In this document: positions 1 through 11,122 of the stretch, one piece after another | Position numbering within the stretch: the stretch's first letter is position 1 | Layout: each line of letters opens with the position of its first letter | DNA from: Lojkania enalia | Lineage: Eukaryota; Ascomycota; Dothideomycetes; Pleosporales | DNA length: 64,000 nucleotides | Direction: 5' to 3' | Assembly (NCBI GenBank): GCA_010094045.1 | Contig: ML986755.1 | Location: 21,907 to 85,906 of the forward strand | Translations under genes and position numbers: made by a program | Notes under the pieces: generated by a model | Told to the model about the DNA's origin: nothing | The model's database searches: none | Seen by the model: the letters and a program-made list of their open reading frames with translations, nothing else

Positions 1-128
1 CCCCCCCCAAAAAAAAAACCGCACCCTATCCTTCATCAATTCGCAATGCCTCCAAATCCCTCTCATCATCCATGGAAATTTATTACACTGCACTCGCACC
101 CTCAGGCCCTATCCTAACATCCTCTTAG

Positions 129-782
129 AAGCCCAAGCCTTCAAAGGCCAAGCCCAAAGCGAAGGCGAACACCAAAGCGAAGACAGATCCAGTTCCAAAA
201 GTAAACCCGGCTGTCTCTTTAGATTCTCCCATCGCTGGAAAGACCGTTGTTGTCACTGGCGTGGTGCCTGGCCATGACCGCAAGTCTGCCCAAGTAATTC
301 TTGAGAACGCTGGAGCATCTGTTGCCAAATCGCTCAACAAGCAAGTAGAGCTCGTTATCCTGGGTACCAACCCAGGCCCCGACAAGCTGAAAAAGATAGA
401 GGAGCTTGGCATCCAAAGCATCCAGTGGAATGACCTAGCAGAAAATCTTGGCATCGATGTCACGCCTGAGAAGGAGGTTGCAGACGTCAAAGCTGGTGAC
501 GCTCCTGACTCTATCAGCGGGATGACACTCATCATCACCGGGACCATCGATGGACAGACTCGTACCTCAGCTCAGGAGGCACTCGAGGGTGTTGGAGCTA
601 AATTCGCGAAGTCTCTCAACAAGTCTGTTGAGCTCGCCATACTCGGTACAAATCCCGGACCAGACAAACTGAATAAGATTGCCGACCTTGGTATTGCCAC
701 TTGCTCCTGGGATACTCTAATTGAGAAGCTGGGACTTGAGATTACAGATGAGCCCCCTAAGAAGAAGGCAAAGAAAGTTTAA
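129..782 (+). CDS. tandem BRCT-domain protein, 5' partial
   Basis: The open frame begins directly after a splice acceptor (branch-like CTAAC at about 114-118, TAG at 126-128) and ends with TAA at 780-782. A Lys/Pro/Ala-rich segment leads into two BRCT repeats of about 75 residues. Each has a hydrophobic first strand (KTVVVTG, MTLIITG), a shared block including LGTNPGPDKL and a late aromatic (IQWNDL, CSWDTL). The repeats resemble the BRCT domain of replication factor C large subunit and bacterial-type DNA ligase, so a nuclear role in DNA replication or damage signalling is inferred. The C-terminal PPKKKAKKV is a classic nuclear localisation signal. The start codon is not resolved: ATG at 46-48 is tempting, but no GT lies anywhere in 1-128 to serve as donor, so the first exon is probably upstream of the window. 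Confidence 0.8.
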   Translation, partial: KPKPSKAKPKAKANTKAKTDPVPKVNPAVSLDSPIAGKTVVVTGVVPGHDRKSAQVILENAGASVAKSLNKQVELVILGTNPGPDKLKKIEELGIQSIQWNDLAENLGIDVTPEKEVADVKAGDAPDSISGMTLIITGTIDGQTRTSAQEALEGVGAKFAKSLNKSVELAILGTNPGPDKLNKIADLGIATCSWDTLIEKLGLEITDEPPKKKAKKV

Positions 783-1053
783 GAGATGGAAGATATCTAC
801 GCGAGCATCGAATCGTATTCGTCAAGGGAATATGGCAATATCTGGGTCACATGAGGCTGTGCTCTTAATCTTCACATATATATGCAGTATGTTCATATAT
901 TCTAGAGGTAAACACTGGGTTTGAGGTCTGGATTATTAAAAACTCACGAATACCTTGTCATCGAGTCACTACATGTAATGCCATACGTTTCTGTGACGTC
1001 CCATATTTCCTATCCTGCGTATTTAATTTCATTGATTTTGGGCCATACCGCCG

Positions 1054-2541
1054 CTAAAATACGCCCGGCGGACCAACTTCGAGCTTCCTTCTCTCGATCC
1101 ATCCCACGAATGCAGGACTTCCCATGGCCCTCCCACTCGGAGCGGCCTTGAACTTCAAGCCTGCCCTCAACTCCTTCTCCTTAATGTCCCGCGTATGCAC
1201 CATTGCTCCGCCAAAGCAGGGATAAGCTTGCCGGTGCGAGATTTCGGTGTTCTCAAACGGCGCGAGGTTCATAAGATGACCTTCTGAGGACCAAAGATTT
1301 GAGAGATGGAGTTTTTTTAGCATGTGTGCAGCGGAAAGATGCGCAAATACCTTCTCCCATGAGCCCGCAAAAAGCATAGATTCATAGAGCGTCAGCTCTT
1401 TGGTCTTGGGATGATTCCCTAAGAACCTGAGCAGCGCATCTTCCGTCAATGGCAACCCGCGCAGGAAGACCTGCCCCATATCCGCAAACCGGCATTTCTC
1501 GGCAACGGCATCGAAGATCTGTGAGTATGCATTTACCCTGCCTTTCAGCGTAGTGTAAAAGTGCAGGTCCACAGCCTCGAGATTCGGCATCATGCTCAGT
1601 AATTCTGCGATTCCGGGGAAATTTTCGGCGGCGGTGGCTTCAGGGCTGTCGGCGGGGAGGAGGCCGATGTGCGAGCCCATGGCGTTGTGAAACACTTTCT
1701 CCACGCCTTCCAATTTCTTACGCGCTTCCTCGATCTGCGCGAAATCCGTCACGACCCTCGAGCTCACACTCAAAGCAAAGTTCTTGATCTTGGGCCCCGC
1801 GTCCGCGAAGCCGTTTTCTCTCAGCGCGGGCACGTGCTTCGTGATGTCGAAGGAGGCTACGCTGCAACGCGGCGCGGTGCGGAAGATTGTCAGCGTGTCG
1901 ATGGGGATCTGGGCTTTGGCGATGGCGAGTGAAAGAACGCGGAAGGAGCGGGAGGCTGTTTGCCAGATGGGATACCATTCTGGCGCTGAGATAGGCGGCA
2001 TCGTCTTCTCCGGCGCTACGTACACGATGCAGTCCAAATCCAGTATTTGCAGCTCGCCAAAGGCGTGGAGAGCCGTGGCGAGGGTGTCGGAAACGGTGGC
2101 CTCAGAAACGGTGGAATAAGAGTGAATTTGTTCTTGTAGCCATTCTAGATCACGTTGTGCATGGAGTAACTCGTCTTCTGTGCACGGTGGTTCTGTGGTC
2201 TGGGTGAATACGCCCGATTGCTTAACAACCCTGCGTCTTTTTGTTCTTAGGACGCGATTAACTTCCGAGGTATCGTAAGCTTCCGCTTGGATTGTTAGGT
2301 TTTGGACTGCAGGACCGAGTTCTGGGTGCAAGGCGAGAGTAATGAGAGAGTCAAGACTCTCAGGCGAGAAACTGGTAGTTTTCGTTTTGAAGTGCTGCTT
2401 GAAGCTTGGGCCAATGCATTGTTTTGCTAGAGACTTGCTGACTAGGCGTAGGTTTTTAATATCTTGGAGGGAGATGTTGGAGAGAATTTTCTCGGTCGAC
2501 TTAGAGGGGAGGATAGAGAGTGATGGTTGGGACGTGGTCAT
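1054..2541 (-). CDS. F-box domain protein (hypothetical)
   Basis: Uninterrupted frame of 495 codons starting at ATG 2541. The N-terminus, about residues 9-50, fits a fungal F-box: a short Leu/Pro lead followed by EKILSNISLQDIKNLRLVSK. F-box proteins recruit substrates to SCF ubiquitin ligases through Skp1. The remainder has scattered Leu-rich stretches (AVDLHFYTTLK, LKKLHLSNLWS) as in the divergent substrate-binding half of fungal F-box/LRR-like proteins, but no regular repeat. A Lys/Arg run (RTKRRRVVK, about residues 98-106) could be a nuclear signal. It is convergent with the BRCT gene, with 271 bases between stop codons. The substrate is unknown. Confidence 0.75.
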   Translation of the reverse strand: MTTSQPSLSILPSKSTEKILSNISLQDIKNLRLVSKSLAKQCIGPSFKQHFKTKTTSFSPESLDSLITLALHPELGPAVQNLTIQAEAYDTSEVNRVLRTKRRRVVKQSGVFTQTTEPPCTEDELLHAQRDLEWLQEQIHSYSTVSEATVSDTLATALHAFGELQILDLDCIVYVAPEKTMPPISAPEWYPIWQTASRSFRVLSLAIAKAQIPIDTLTIFRTAPRCSVASFDITKHVPALRENGFADAGPKIKNFALSVSSRVVTDFAQIEEARKKLEGVEKVFHNAMGSHIGLLPADSPEATAAENFPGIAELLSMMPNLEAVDLHFYTTLKGRVNAYSQIFDAVAEKCRFADMGQVFLRGLPLTEDALLRFLGNHPKTKELTLYESMLFAGSWEKVFAHLSAAHMLKKLHLSNLWSSEGHLMNLAPFENTEISHRQAYPCFGGAMVHTRDIKEKELRAGLKFKAAPSGRAMGSPAFVGWIERRKLEVGPPGVF

Positions 2542-3183
2542 GGTTAATGATGACTTGAAGTCCTTAGACTTGCGGTAGAGTGACCCGCAGATGAAAGCAG
2601 CTTTTCAATTCTAAATGTGGATAAGGATAGAAGTGCTTCTAAGATTTTAGGATCAAAAAATGGGCTAATATACCTTCACGTAGCTGGGTTCCGGAATGAG
2701 GCTGTGTAAAATGGGTCGCCCCATCAGGCAACAGTGCACTATTGCACAACCTCACATGCCCTGTCACGTGGAATAAGGTACCAATAATCCATCAAGTCAC
2801 TTCCGACCTTTTTTTCAAGCTTCATGATGCGAAGTAGACACCTTGTTACCATAAAAATCGATTGTTGATCTTGATTGGTCAAAACTGGAAGATTGTCAGC
2901 AAACCCGAGCAGTCTTAAGGCTAGGCAGGAGAGAGAGACAGATGATAAGTACTAAACACAGTATGATATCTCCGTAAAAGCATTAAATATGCGGAAGAGA
3001 ATCCGAAAGACTTGATTTAAACGGTAACACTTCCAGCAGCTCCAGACAGGGCGGCCGACCAGGGTCTAATGCGAAATTGGAATGAACCTCATGATAATCC
3101 GATGCATAACCAAATATTTCTAAAGTAACAATCGATGCTGTGCGCCGTTCGCAAGCACAAGATACCCAGCATTTTATAGGGGG
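2542..3183. other. intergenic stretch, no gene seen
   Basis: Presumed promoter of the F-box gene on the minus strand. Short open frames only; no RNA gene, repeat or transposon end recognised. Confidence 0.5.
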
Positions 3184-3600
3184 CTATCCAGTTGCCTCGT
3201 GCACAGCATTGACAAATAGTCTAGGGTCCAAAGGCAACCCTTCTGCGTCTATGATATGCTCGAATATCATCTCCACGGATTCGAGGGAAAGGCGATGTCC
3301 GACCACAAGTACAGTGTTCAAATGGACCTCGGCGTATGCCCGCCGTTGAAGGAGGTCCCAAATGGGCAGGAGTGTTTTTGTATAAATTTATTTTTTTGGA
3401 AGCATTGCCGATGACAGAACACTTATTTTCATTCATGCGATGTCTCAAATGCCTACACTTATTAGTAAGGTCCAAGAAGAGCATGTGCGCAGGCGGGGAG
3501 AAATCGACTGCTAGGATGTGGTCTATCTCCTGGTCAAGAGCTATGATATATACTGGACTACGTGGAAATTATCTCCATCTTGGAAGTTGTCCGTACAACC
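3184..3600 (-). pseudogene. broken paralogue of the neighbouring F-box-like gene (4542-5351)
   Basis: Reading the minus strand, one frame over about 3484-3385 matches the middle of the intact neighbour (HRMNENKC against RMSRHECK). A second frame over about 3383-3184 matches its later part: LLPIWDLLQRRAYAEVHLN against LLPTLDILQRHAYTELQLN, and LPLDPRLFVNA against LPSDPRLIVNA. The two frames differ by a frameshift near 3375-3390, and the second ends at TAG 3186-3184, short of the intact protein's end. The copy lies in tandem and the same orientation about 1.2 kb downstream of the intact gene. I infer a decayed tandem duplicate. Upstream (3600-3740) further frames are interrupted by stops. Confidence 0.65.
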
Positions 3601-3739
3601 AAGGTAAATAATGTCCACTTCTGCGGAGATATAGGAGCCAAATGCCGCTTTGACTCCACCGTGCATATGACAGATTCGATCAATTTCCTTCACGAGTCGT
3701 TATGAGCAGTGTCTCAAACGCTATGATTAGTTTGCGGCT

Positions 3740-4146
3740 TGCTCAGCCCATTCCGGTATCTTACACATCTTATTCCAAATGCACTCCATATAAGAAAGGG
3801 CATCCATTGTCGGATTTCTCTCGAACATTGGATAGAGAATAGAATACTCGGCTTCTATGGAGTCCAAAAAAAAAAAAAAAAGAACGTTGTACTGTTAGCC
3901 GAGGTGAGCATACGCCTTGATATAATGCTGGTGTACTTCCAGTAATTATCCAACTGAGGAATTCTTTTATGTGCTCCTTTCAGATCCTCTTCGATAGCAT
4001 TGCCCTTCGCTTCTATCCGAGCGATCATCTCATCAATAATGTCTATAGCATTGATAAATTCCTTTTCAATATCGAACCCCATTTCTACTAGAATAGGATC
4101 GCTTGCATTGTTTCCGGATTTAATGGAATCTTCAAGTTGGATATAC
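3740..4146 (-). pseudogene. degenerate coding segment with splice acceptor
   Basis: On the minus strand a good acceptor (CTAAC then CAG) precedes an open segment from 4146 through the methionine at 4082, with a helical, acidic composition. It runs into an A16 tract (3868-3883 on +), after which frames are broken. Another frame (about 3860-3730) gives a plausible Trp/Met-rich segment ending in a stop. This may be the 5' part of the broken paralogue just downstream or a different relic. I could not align it to the intact neighbour. Confidence 0.3.
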
Positions 4147-4541
4147 CTGCAGTGACGTTAGTGAAAGCTTTGATTACTTCTCAGGTGATCAACTTTTCGA
4201 TGCAGGACGAGCATAAACCGATTTAACTTTGGATGGCGATTGCGTCCCGTCTTCTATCCCAACAGCTGCATGTGTGCTGGTAAGGAAGGGATAGAATTAC
4301 TTTGAGCCATTTCTCAAAACAAATCTTTGAATTTTGCTCCAGAATTCGATTCTAGAGGGATATAAAAACGAGCTGATATATATCTAGAATGCTACCGAGA
4401 GTCTCTGTTATTGCCTATAATCTTGGGAGTACGGTTGAAAGGTAGGTTTTCGTTTCCAGAAGCCGAGACAGAAAAAGTCCCCTAGCACATTCCTATTGCT
4501 AGGCATCTGACAGTCACCATGTCGAAGTGCAAGGTGCGCAG

Positions 4542-5351
4542 CTAGGTATACTTTTCAGAAACCCCTTTCCGATAGGATACCTCTATCCACTCCTCTCCTA
4601 TGACGTAAGCAAAGTTGATCCCCGCTCGGTCAGATCTAACACCGCGCTCTGTGTCGTGGCGACAAGGGAATAAACATTTTGTTTGGATCGTATCCCCGTT
4701 CTGTTTCCTGGCATTTACGATCAGCCTTGGATCCGAGGGTAAGTTAGAAGGTAACAGATAGTCGAGTATCTGATATGTGATCTCTTTCGGAAGTCGTCGT
4801 CCTGCAACCCTTAGAACGTTTAACTGAAGCTCGGTATACGCATGCCGCTGGAGAATATCCAGGGTCGGTAGTAGTGCATTGTGGATGCATGCGTTTCGCT
4901 TATCCATAAATAATTTCCCTCGTTCCGTTTGCATGGCTTTACATTCGTGTCGTGACATTCTTTCTCGTACACGTTGACACTCTTCTAAGAGCGTTTCGAT
5001 GCGAAGCCGAGGGAAGTTGGCGCCGCGACGAAGCATTCCGCATATTATTTCATGGACTATGTAGTGCTCATCAACAATCGAGCCCCATATCGTTGTTTGT
5101 CGCTCTCCTTGTAGAATGTCGAGCTTCAGCTTGAGAGCTAGATGAAGCGCTAGATAGCCTCCACCAGGCAGATCATATAGACACTGGATATCTGAGTATA
5201 GACTTTGCCATTGATTGTCTATAAAAGGGTCTTGAGGTGATCCCCATAAGCCGTACATGCGGTTACGTAGCGCGACGTAACGATGATGTGAAGCGACTTC
5301 TTCAGATGTAGGTGCAGAGGGCAGGCTTTCGATTGTTTCATGTTCGTCCAT
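4542..5351 (-). CDS. hypothetical protein with C-terminal F-box-like motif
   Basis: Single-exon frame of 269 codons from ATG 5351. A CTATATATAG palindrome (5361-5370) sits immediately upstream. The N-terminal half is predicted helical without a signal peptide. About residues 183-200 contain RRLPKEITYQILDYLLP, which resembles the LPxEIxxxILxYL core of F-box-like segments seen in many fungal proteins; here it is in the C-terminal half. I do not recognise a named family. The broken copy at 3184-3600 shows that the gene was duplicated in tandem; this copy looks intact, with no internal stop or frameshift. A ubiquitin-ligase adaptor role is only a guess from the motif. Confidence 0.6.
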   Translation of the reverse strand: MDEHETIESLPSAPTSEEVASHHRYVALRNRMYGLWGSPQDPFIDNQWQSLYSDIQCLYDLPGGGYLALHLALKLKLDILQGERQTTIWGSIVDEHYIVHEIICGMLRRGANFPRLRIETLLEECQRVRERMSRHECKAMQTERGKLFMDKRNACIHNALLPTLDILQRHAYTELQLNVLRVAGRRLPKEITYQILDYLLPSNLPSDPRLIVNARKQNGDTIQTKCLFPCRHDTERGVRSDRAGINFAYVIGEEWIEVSYRKGVSEKYT

Positions 5352-5471
5352 TGTATCGGGCTATATATAGTTTGAATAGCTCATTGGTGTTGAAGTTCAA
5401 GTCATATCAGCATTGAGAAGAATGCCAGAAAATGCGGGGTAAGTTCGCCGTTATATTAGAGTAGTTCGCAG

Positions 5472-5503
5472 CCACTCCAGCCACTCCAGCCACTCCAGCC
5501 ACT
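5472..5503. repeat. short tandem repeat, 9-base unit
   Basis: Three full copies and a partial of CCACTCCAG upstream of the 4542-5351 gene. Confidence 0.9.
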
Positions 5504-5793
5504 TGGGCTGATGCAGATCCCTGGCTACATTTTATACAATAGTAATTCTAGTTGAGAATGAATGTTCACTATCGTGACATTTTCTCATGAACGGGTTTTG
5601 TCTGTACCATAAACGTCACTACTTAGGCACGCAGTATTCTTGACAATCACGTACTTTTACACCAATGCGCGCTTCCTAGGTTGGACGGTAATCCTATGTG
5701 AACGCGGTTCCCAGGGTCTGGATTGCATAAAATCTTTTGTAATGATTCATTTATTCGATTCTAGTTTAGGCAGGATACCGTTAGAGCTCACCA

Positions 5794-7085
5794 TTACTCA
5801 TGGTTCAAGAAATGTGTCGGCACAGCCTCATCTGCCTCACTCTGACCAGTACGCATACTTCGCGTCCGTATTGGTCCAGGAGCCGCTGCGTTTGTGAAAT
5901 GTTCCCTAGAATCTAAGTTGTCTAGCGGCCGCATCCCGTACAATGCCTCTTCCCTACTAAGTCCCTCTATGCCATCTCGTGCCACCTCCTTTCCCATGAC
6001 TTGAAAGCTATAAGACCTCTGATGTTGGGATTTTGGTTGTGTTGGACTTTGTGTTGTATATGTACCTTCATCCTCTGTGAAGTAGCGAGGCATCAAGTTT
6101 CGGATGAGGACCTTCAGAGCCGGCGCACACGCAGCAACGATGCCAACAGCGGGTTCCGCAATCGATATGACAAGGCCGATATCGTAAGTCCTATCTGTCT
6201 GAGTCGGGGAGAATCGATAGTAATAAACTACAAAACGGCCAACTGAAACGGCCGTTGCACTATGGCAACAGGTTAGTGAGCAAGCAAATACACACAATCA
6301 GTGAACTTACACCCAACCCATGCTCATGATTACAACGACCGCTATCTTAGTCTTCTTACGCATCTGAAGGTTCCATACCATAGCCATAGGGATAGGGATA
6401 ATTATCAGGTCCATGATAATACTCAAAGCGCAACTAGCCAGAATGAATGATAGGCTATGGATGCATTTTCCATGCTTGATGACATTCCCGTTTGCATCAA
6501 GCTCTTGATCCTCTATGGGCCGCATATACGCGTAGTGAACGGGTGTGCACTGGAAGATGTTGACTAAAGTTGTGGAGACCATATACCCGATATTGATCCA
6601 GACTATCCTTAATGTTAGCTTGGTGAGCAAAATAGGATGAAAAAGATACGCACAGACGATATGGAGGGATAGCAGTATGTGAATGCGATTATCCTTGACA
6701 CGGAAAAGAAACATGATGATCGAAGCTCTAATTGCGCCCATCATGGGGTGGTAGAACATTTGGACTGCGAAAGACCACTTCAATGCCTGCACTTGCTGCT
6801 GAGGTGTCTGTTTCGGGACGTCGTAGGCATGATAGCCAGTGTGGCTAAGGACAACAACTACTCGTTGGTCAGCAAAAGTAGCCTATACGTTAATTCGAAC
6901 TTACATTTATATGTGCTGATCGTCTCGCCCAGTAACAAGAGAAGGGAAATGTATATCAGCCAATCATCCCACCCGAAATTCCGGCCTAAGTATCTCGAGC
7001 ATGTTCTTGCACTAACGAAGATTGCTGCAAGTGCGGGAAAGAGGCAGATCAAGGCAAGAGCCTCAGTTTGCCGGCTCTCTACCAT
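5794..7085 (-). CDS. rhodopsin-domain integral membrane protein (PTH11/SAT4-like)
   Basis: Four exons in transcript order: 7085-6905, 6857-6654, 6602-6311, 6259-5794, giving 380 residues. All introns have GT-AG ends, and phases 1, 1, 2 join cleanly. The second intron (6653-6603, 51 bases) is a multiple of three and has no stop, so the unspliced frame reads through; splicing yields HIVFWINIGYM. Features typical of the fungal rhodopsin-domain family: several membrane helices, the GWDDWLIYISLLL motif after helix 2 (about residue 38), a GYHAYDVP-like loop, a cysteine in the FQCTPV loop, and a Ser/Pro/basic cytoplasmic tail. The family includes the Magnaporthe PTH11 receptor-like proteins, but most members have unknown ligands, and the CFEM domain of PTH11 is absent here. 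Plasma-membrane location is inferred. Confidence 0.85.
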
Positions 7086-8151
7086 CTCATGTGAATCGGA
7101 TAATTAGGTGTTAAAGAGCAAATATGCAGGTGACGAGGGAACACAAGCAAAGCAGAAAACAAATAGAAGATTTGCTAAGGTTAATAAGATGACGATATTG
7201 TAATGGGTTCTTGAATCGCGAGAAAGCAAGGGTGAGGGCGCTCAACATCTTTATCGCGCATTTCTCTCAGGAAATCCTCATCACTCGTGTCATGGCCGCC
7301 GCTGGCGGCATTAGGAGGCTGACAGGGAGCGGTAGGCGACATGAATAAGAGCCCGACCGAAGACAGCAATGGAAAGTCTAGACGTCGATCGCGCAGGTCC
7401 CCTCGGTAAGTAAGCTAATGCGGGTATTGGCACAGGCAACCGGATTGGTGTTGCGAGTCGTGGACACCGGAAGAATAACCGTCTAACGTTCACACTCGAT
7501 GCGCTAACCACTTGTCTACGCCGCACCCGGCTAGCCAAGAGCTGCGGATCCATATATTCAGGTACGGAGCAGGTTTTTCGTGCATCCCTTCGAAACACCC
7601 GTGACACCATCTGCAGGAACGTCAACAAGTGCAGCTCGCTGTGGCACCAGCCGCATACATATGTATTTTGTGATAAAATAGCCTCAGTAGTATTGAATGA
7701 ACACATCGTTCGGTTTTCGTCCTGTCTCAAGACTACGCGCGGATTCTGTAGCCTCTCTGGCCACTCGCAACGAGCATGGCGAGATAGCCTCGCGAGGGCC
7801 AGCAACTGTGCGAAACTATGCTATGACCTTTACAATTTAGTAATTGCGTCTTCTAACGGCCTTGATCTATAAGATGCGGGTGGGGAAGCGGCGCTGACCG
7901 TTCCTCCCGGCTCTCCCTTTTCTCATTTAGCAAAGATCTCCAATCACGTCCGGGGTCTATAACTGCTCTAGTTGCCGACGACGAGATCTCATCCTACTTA
8001 TTTGGCTTTAAGAATGTCGTATTTCTAACTCTATTTCTGATCGTTTACGGTAACAGAAACATTATAACTCAAAGACATCATTCTCTCCGCCACAGTCTAG
8101 TCGGTACGGATAGAACCCAGAGAAGGGTTTGAAACCTCACGATCGACAAGG
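7086..8151. other. divergent promoter region, no supported gene
   Basis: Lies between the divergent rhodopsin-domain and FAD-oxidase genes. Minus-strand frames at 7311-7805 and 7181-7369 are open, but they show no domain and have a basic, low-complexity composition. I see no RNA gene. Confidence 0.5.
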
Positions 8152-10127
8152 ATGGAGCGAAGATCACCGGGCTCCCTCTCTGCCGCCTTCTGGATTACGG
8201 CCTTCCATGTGGCCTCTTCCTACGCATCGCCGATTCTATCCCCTCTAGACCTTTCTCACCTAGACACAAAATTGAAAGGAGTCCCTTTAGAACTTTCCTC
8301 ACTTTTCTTAACGGACTCGTTACGTTCTCTTAACGGCACTGCATCGCGATGCAAAGTCTATCCAGGCGACCAAACGTGGCCCTCCGACGAAGCCTGGGCA
8401 AAGCTCGACGGGCTCACCGACAACCGCCTTCTTATTCAACCCCAGCCGCAGGCCGCCGTCTGCTATCCGGGGTTGGCCTATGATGCAGATAAGTGTTCAG
8501 AAATAACGGCGACATGGGGTCGTTCTTACGAGCACATGGATGATCCAATAGAAATGATGAGCCCCGTGGCGCAGGGGATGACCTGCTTACCACCAAACGT
8601 CTTTGACAGTCACAACTGCACCCGAGGGGGGTTTCCTATGTACGTTATCAACGCGACCGAACCAAAGCATATTCAGTTGGGCGTAAACTTTGCCCGTAAT
8701 ACGAATGTTCGGCTTGTAGTCAAAAACACTGGACATGACTTTCTTGGGAAATCTGGAGGGAAGGACGCCTTAAGTATCTGGACACATCATTTCAAGAATA
8801 TCACCTTTATCGAGGAGTACTCTGATGAGAAACTGGGATATTCTGGCCCGGCGTTCAAGGCGGGAGCTGGCGTGCAAGCCTTTGAAATATACAAGGCTGC
8901 AAGTGAAAAGGGCAGGGTAGTTGTGGGTGGGGAGGGTGAGGTGAGCCTACTTAATCTAGTTGCCGAAGTTCCATGCTAATGGTGCGTAGACAGTTGGGAT
9001 TTTTGGCGGATACATCCAAGGAGGTGGTCATTCACCTTTAACTTCGCTGTAGGAATGGCTTAACCATTTTAGATAAATTGTTACTTATAGTGCTTAGGTA
9101 CGGTACCGGCGCAGATCAAGTACTTTCATACGACGTCGTAACCGCTGCCGGAGAATTCGTAACAGCAAACTCAACTTCATATCCAGACCTTTTCTGGGCT
9201 TTGCGAGGAGGTGGAGGTAGCACGTTCGGGGTCGTGACTTCGGTTACTGTCAAAGCGCATCCTGAAATGCCAACAACAGCATCACGCTTCTCGTTCACTT
9301 CCGAGAAAGTGGGGAATGCGACTTTCTGGGCCGGAATCCGGGCATATGTTGACTATTTCATTCCTAATGCCGATGCTGGGACATATGCATACTTTGTTTT
9401 GATTCCTGATATTTCGACTGGCATTTTTACCTTCAGCATGAGTCCGTTCTTTGCACCGAACAAAACGCTTGAAGAGACAAAGGCATTACTGCAACCTTGG
9501 TTCACACGCCTCGACGACCTCGGAATTGCATTTGATCCAAACGTCACATATTTCAATTCGTTCTACGAAGCATGGAGAAGCTCATTTCCTCTCGAGATTG
9601 TCCAAAAGATCAACGTGACAACGGGATCCCGTCTGTTCCCACGCTGCAATTTCGAAACCGAGGAGAAACGCGAAGAGTTGTACCGCAATCTACGTGAATC
9701 GAGCGAAAACAATCGTGTCCAGGTCCACTTCAATATGAAAGCCGTTGATCCTGCTAACGCAGACAACGCAGTCAATCCTGCTTGGCGTCAAAACATCTTG
9801 TTCTCTCAACAGGCCGTCCGATGGCCTGTCAACGGCACCGCAGAGGAGACTTTGAAGATTCGGCAAGAATTCCAGGCTGGCGATATGCAGCGCTGGAGAG
9901 ATATTAGTCCGGGGGCTGGGTCGTACCTTGCGGAATCCGATCGCTTAGAACCAAATTTTGGGCAAGCGTTCTGGGGTAGCAAATACCCAAGGCTACTTCA
10001 GCTGAAAGCTAAGTGGGATCCAAAAGATGTTTTCTATGCTACAACAGGCGTAGGAAGTGAGCGATGGACGGTTGAAAGCGCCGACGGGCTGCCAAATGAG
10101 AACGGCAAACTATGTCGAGCTGGCTGA
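8152..10127 (+). CDS. FAD-linked oxidoreductase, berberine-bridge/PCMH type, probably secreted
   Basis: Three exons, 8152-8940, 8990-9048 and 9098-10127, encode 625 residues. The N-terminus has a hydrophobic stretch (AAFWITAFHVASSYA) compatible with a signal peptide, followed by CKVYPGDQTWPS, characteristic of fungal berberine-bridge-like oxidases. The FAD-binding PCMH domain shows VVKNTGHDFLGKS, GAGVQAFE and, across intron 1, a Gly-rich GGYIQGGGHSPL. The ALRGGGGSTFGVVTS motif follows. The C-terminal BBE segment carries QAFWGSKYPRLLQLKAKWDP. Several N-x-S/T sites suit a glycosylated secreted protein. Such enzymes oxidise sugars, alkaloids or polyketide intermediates with O2; the substrate cannot be told from sequence. 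It lies next to a broken reductase and a receptor-like gene, so a former small metabolic cluster is possible. Confidence 0.9.
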
Positions 10128-10734
10128 TGACGTCCATTCTGTCCCTTATCCGTTTTTTGTACAACTGTCTTTTATGTCTGCTCATATTCCTTTCCCCGGA
10201 TTTGAATGGCAGCGATAAGATGACGGCCGACAAACATGACGCTCACTCATAGTTTTATTTTCCCTTTGTTGATGGCACGGCCGAAAGCGACTACACCAGA
10301 AATTGTTCTTGTATCTATGTCTTGACACTGTCCACATCTACATTGCTTAATCTAATGCCTCTTTGAGGGGCTATTCTATTATTAGATATATAGTGAGAGC
10401 CCTGGTACTGACGTTGCTTTTAGTAGCTTCGCGCACACTTCAGCGATTGAGGGATCTTGAAAAGGGAAGAAAGAAAAGTTTATGGCTTTCAGTACACTAA
10501 AATATTTGACTAAACATAAAGAAATTGAGAAGGTGCCTGTAACTACGCTCTAATGCCAAGACCCTCATGTTCACCGTCTGCCATAATACAAATAGCAACA
10601 AACCCGCTAACTTCCGGGGTCATACTCTAAACCCTTGGTTATTCCAGAGTTCGAACATATTCCACACTACCTTAGACGCAAATTCGAAAATCGGCGTCGA
10701 ACGGGTTTTCAGCCGCAGTTCTGTTAGTAAGAAA
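10128..10734. other. intergenic stretch, no gene seen
   Basis: 3' flank of the FAD oxidase and decayed upstream part of the reductase relic. An ATG-started frame from 10567 leads into the reductase homology, but its first 55 or so residues do not resemble the family. Confidence 0.4.
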
Positions 10735-11102
10735 TCTCAATTCGGCGACGGAGCCGTTTTGAAGAGGGCTTTCGAAATCATGATCAGAAAAGAAGAGGTT
10801 CACGTCAACGCTGCACATTTATATGGGGATAGCGAAGAACTCTTCGGCAACGCGGATGCCGGACAGGACTTCATCCTAGACTCCAAGATCAAAGGAGGAT
10901 TTTCACCCTATTCAGCTAAAACGGAAAGCGTCATCAGCGGCACCGAACAGTACCTTTAACGACTGAAAACCGAAAAACTAAGGATATTCCATATTCACGT
11001 GCCCGACTACGATGCACCGATCGAAGAGGCTCTAGAAGGGGTTGCTAATGCATTCAATGCTGGAAGACTCATACGTTTTGGCCTCCTGAATTAATTAACG
11101 TA
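10735..11102 (+). pseudogene. aldo-keto reductase, 5' half, interrupted by a transposon
   Basis: The frame around 10735-10956 matches aldo-keto reductases of the aflatoxin-aldehyde-reductase (AKR7) kind: AHLYGDSEELFG corresponds to the conserved LYGxSEExLG element, and ILDSKIKGG to the substrate-domain strand. An in-frame TAA at 10957-10959 interrupts it. The same frame then continues with IFHIHVPDYDAPIEEALEG and GRLIRFGLLN (normally FGLSNF), meets a second TAA at 11092-11094, and breaks off at the transposon. TAA from CAA is the expected result of RIP. The 3' half resumes at 12154. The usual catalytic Tyr is replaced or not certain in this decayed copy. Confidence 0.8.
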
Positions 11103-11122
11103 ACCAGCAAGTGAGACGCTCG

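Noticed and set aside
5472..5503. CRISPR-like or minisatellite array
   Set aside because: Only three and a half 9-base units without spacers.
7440..7530. tRNA-like stretch on the minus strand (A-box-like TAGACAAGTGGTTAGCGC)
   Set aside because: No B-box (GGTTCGA type) and no acceptor or T stem could be formed; the nearby GGTGT/ACACC stem has a 12-base loop.
7311..7805. 164-codon minus-strand open frame
   Set aside because: Arg-rich composition without domain; lies in a divergent promoter region; no splice context.
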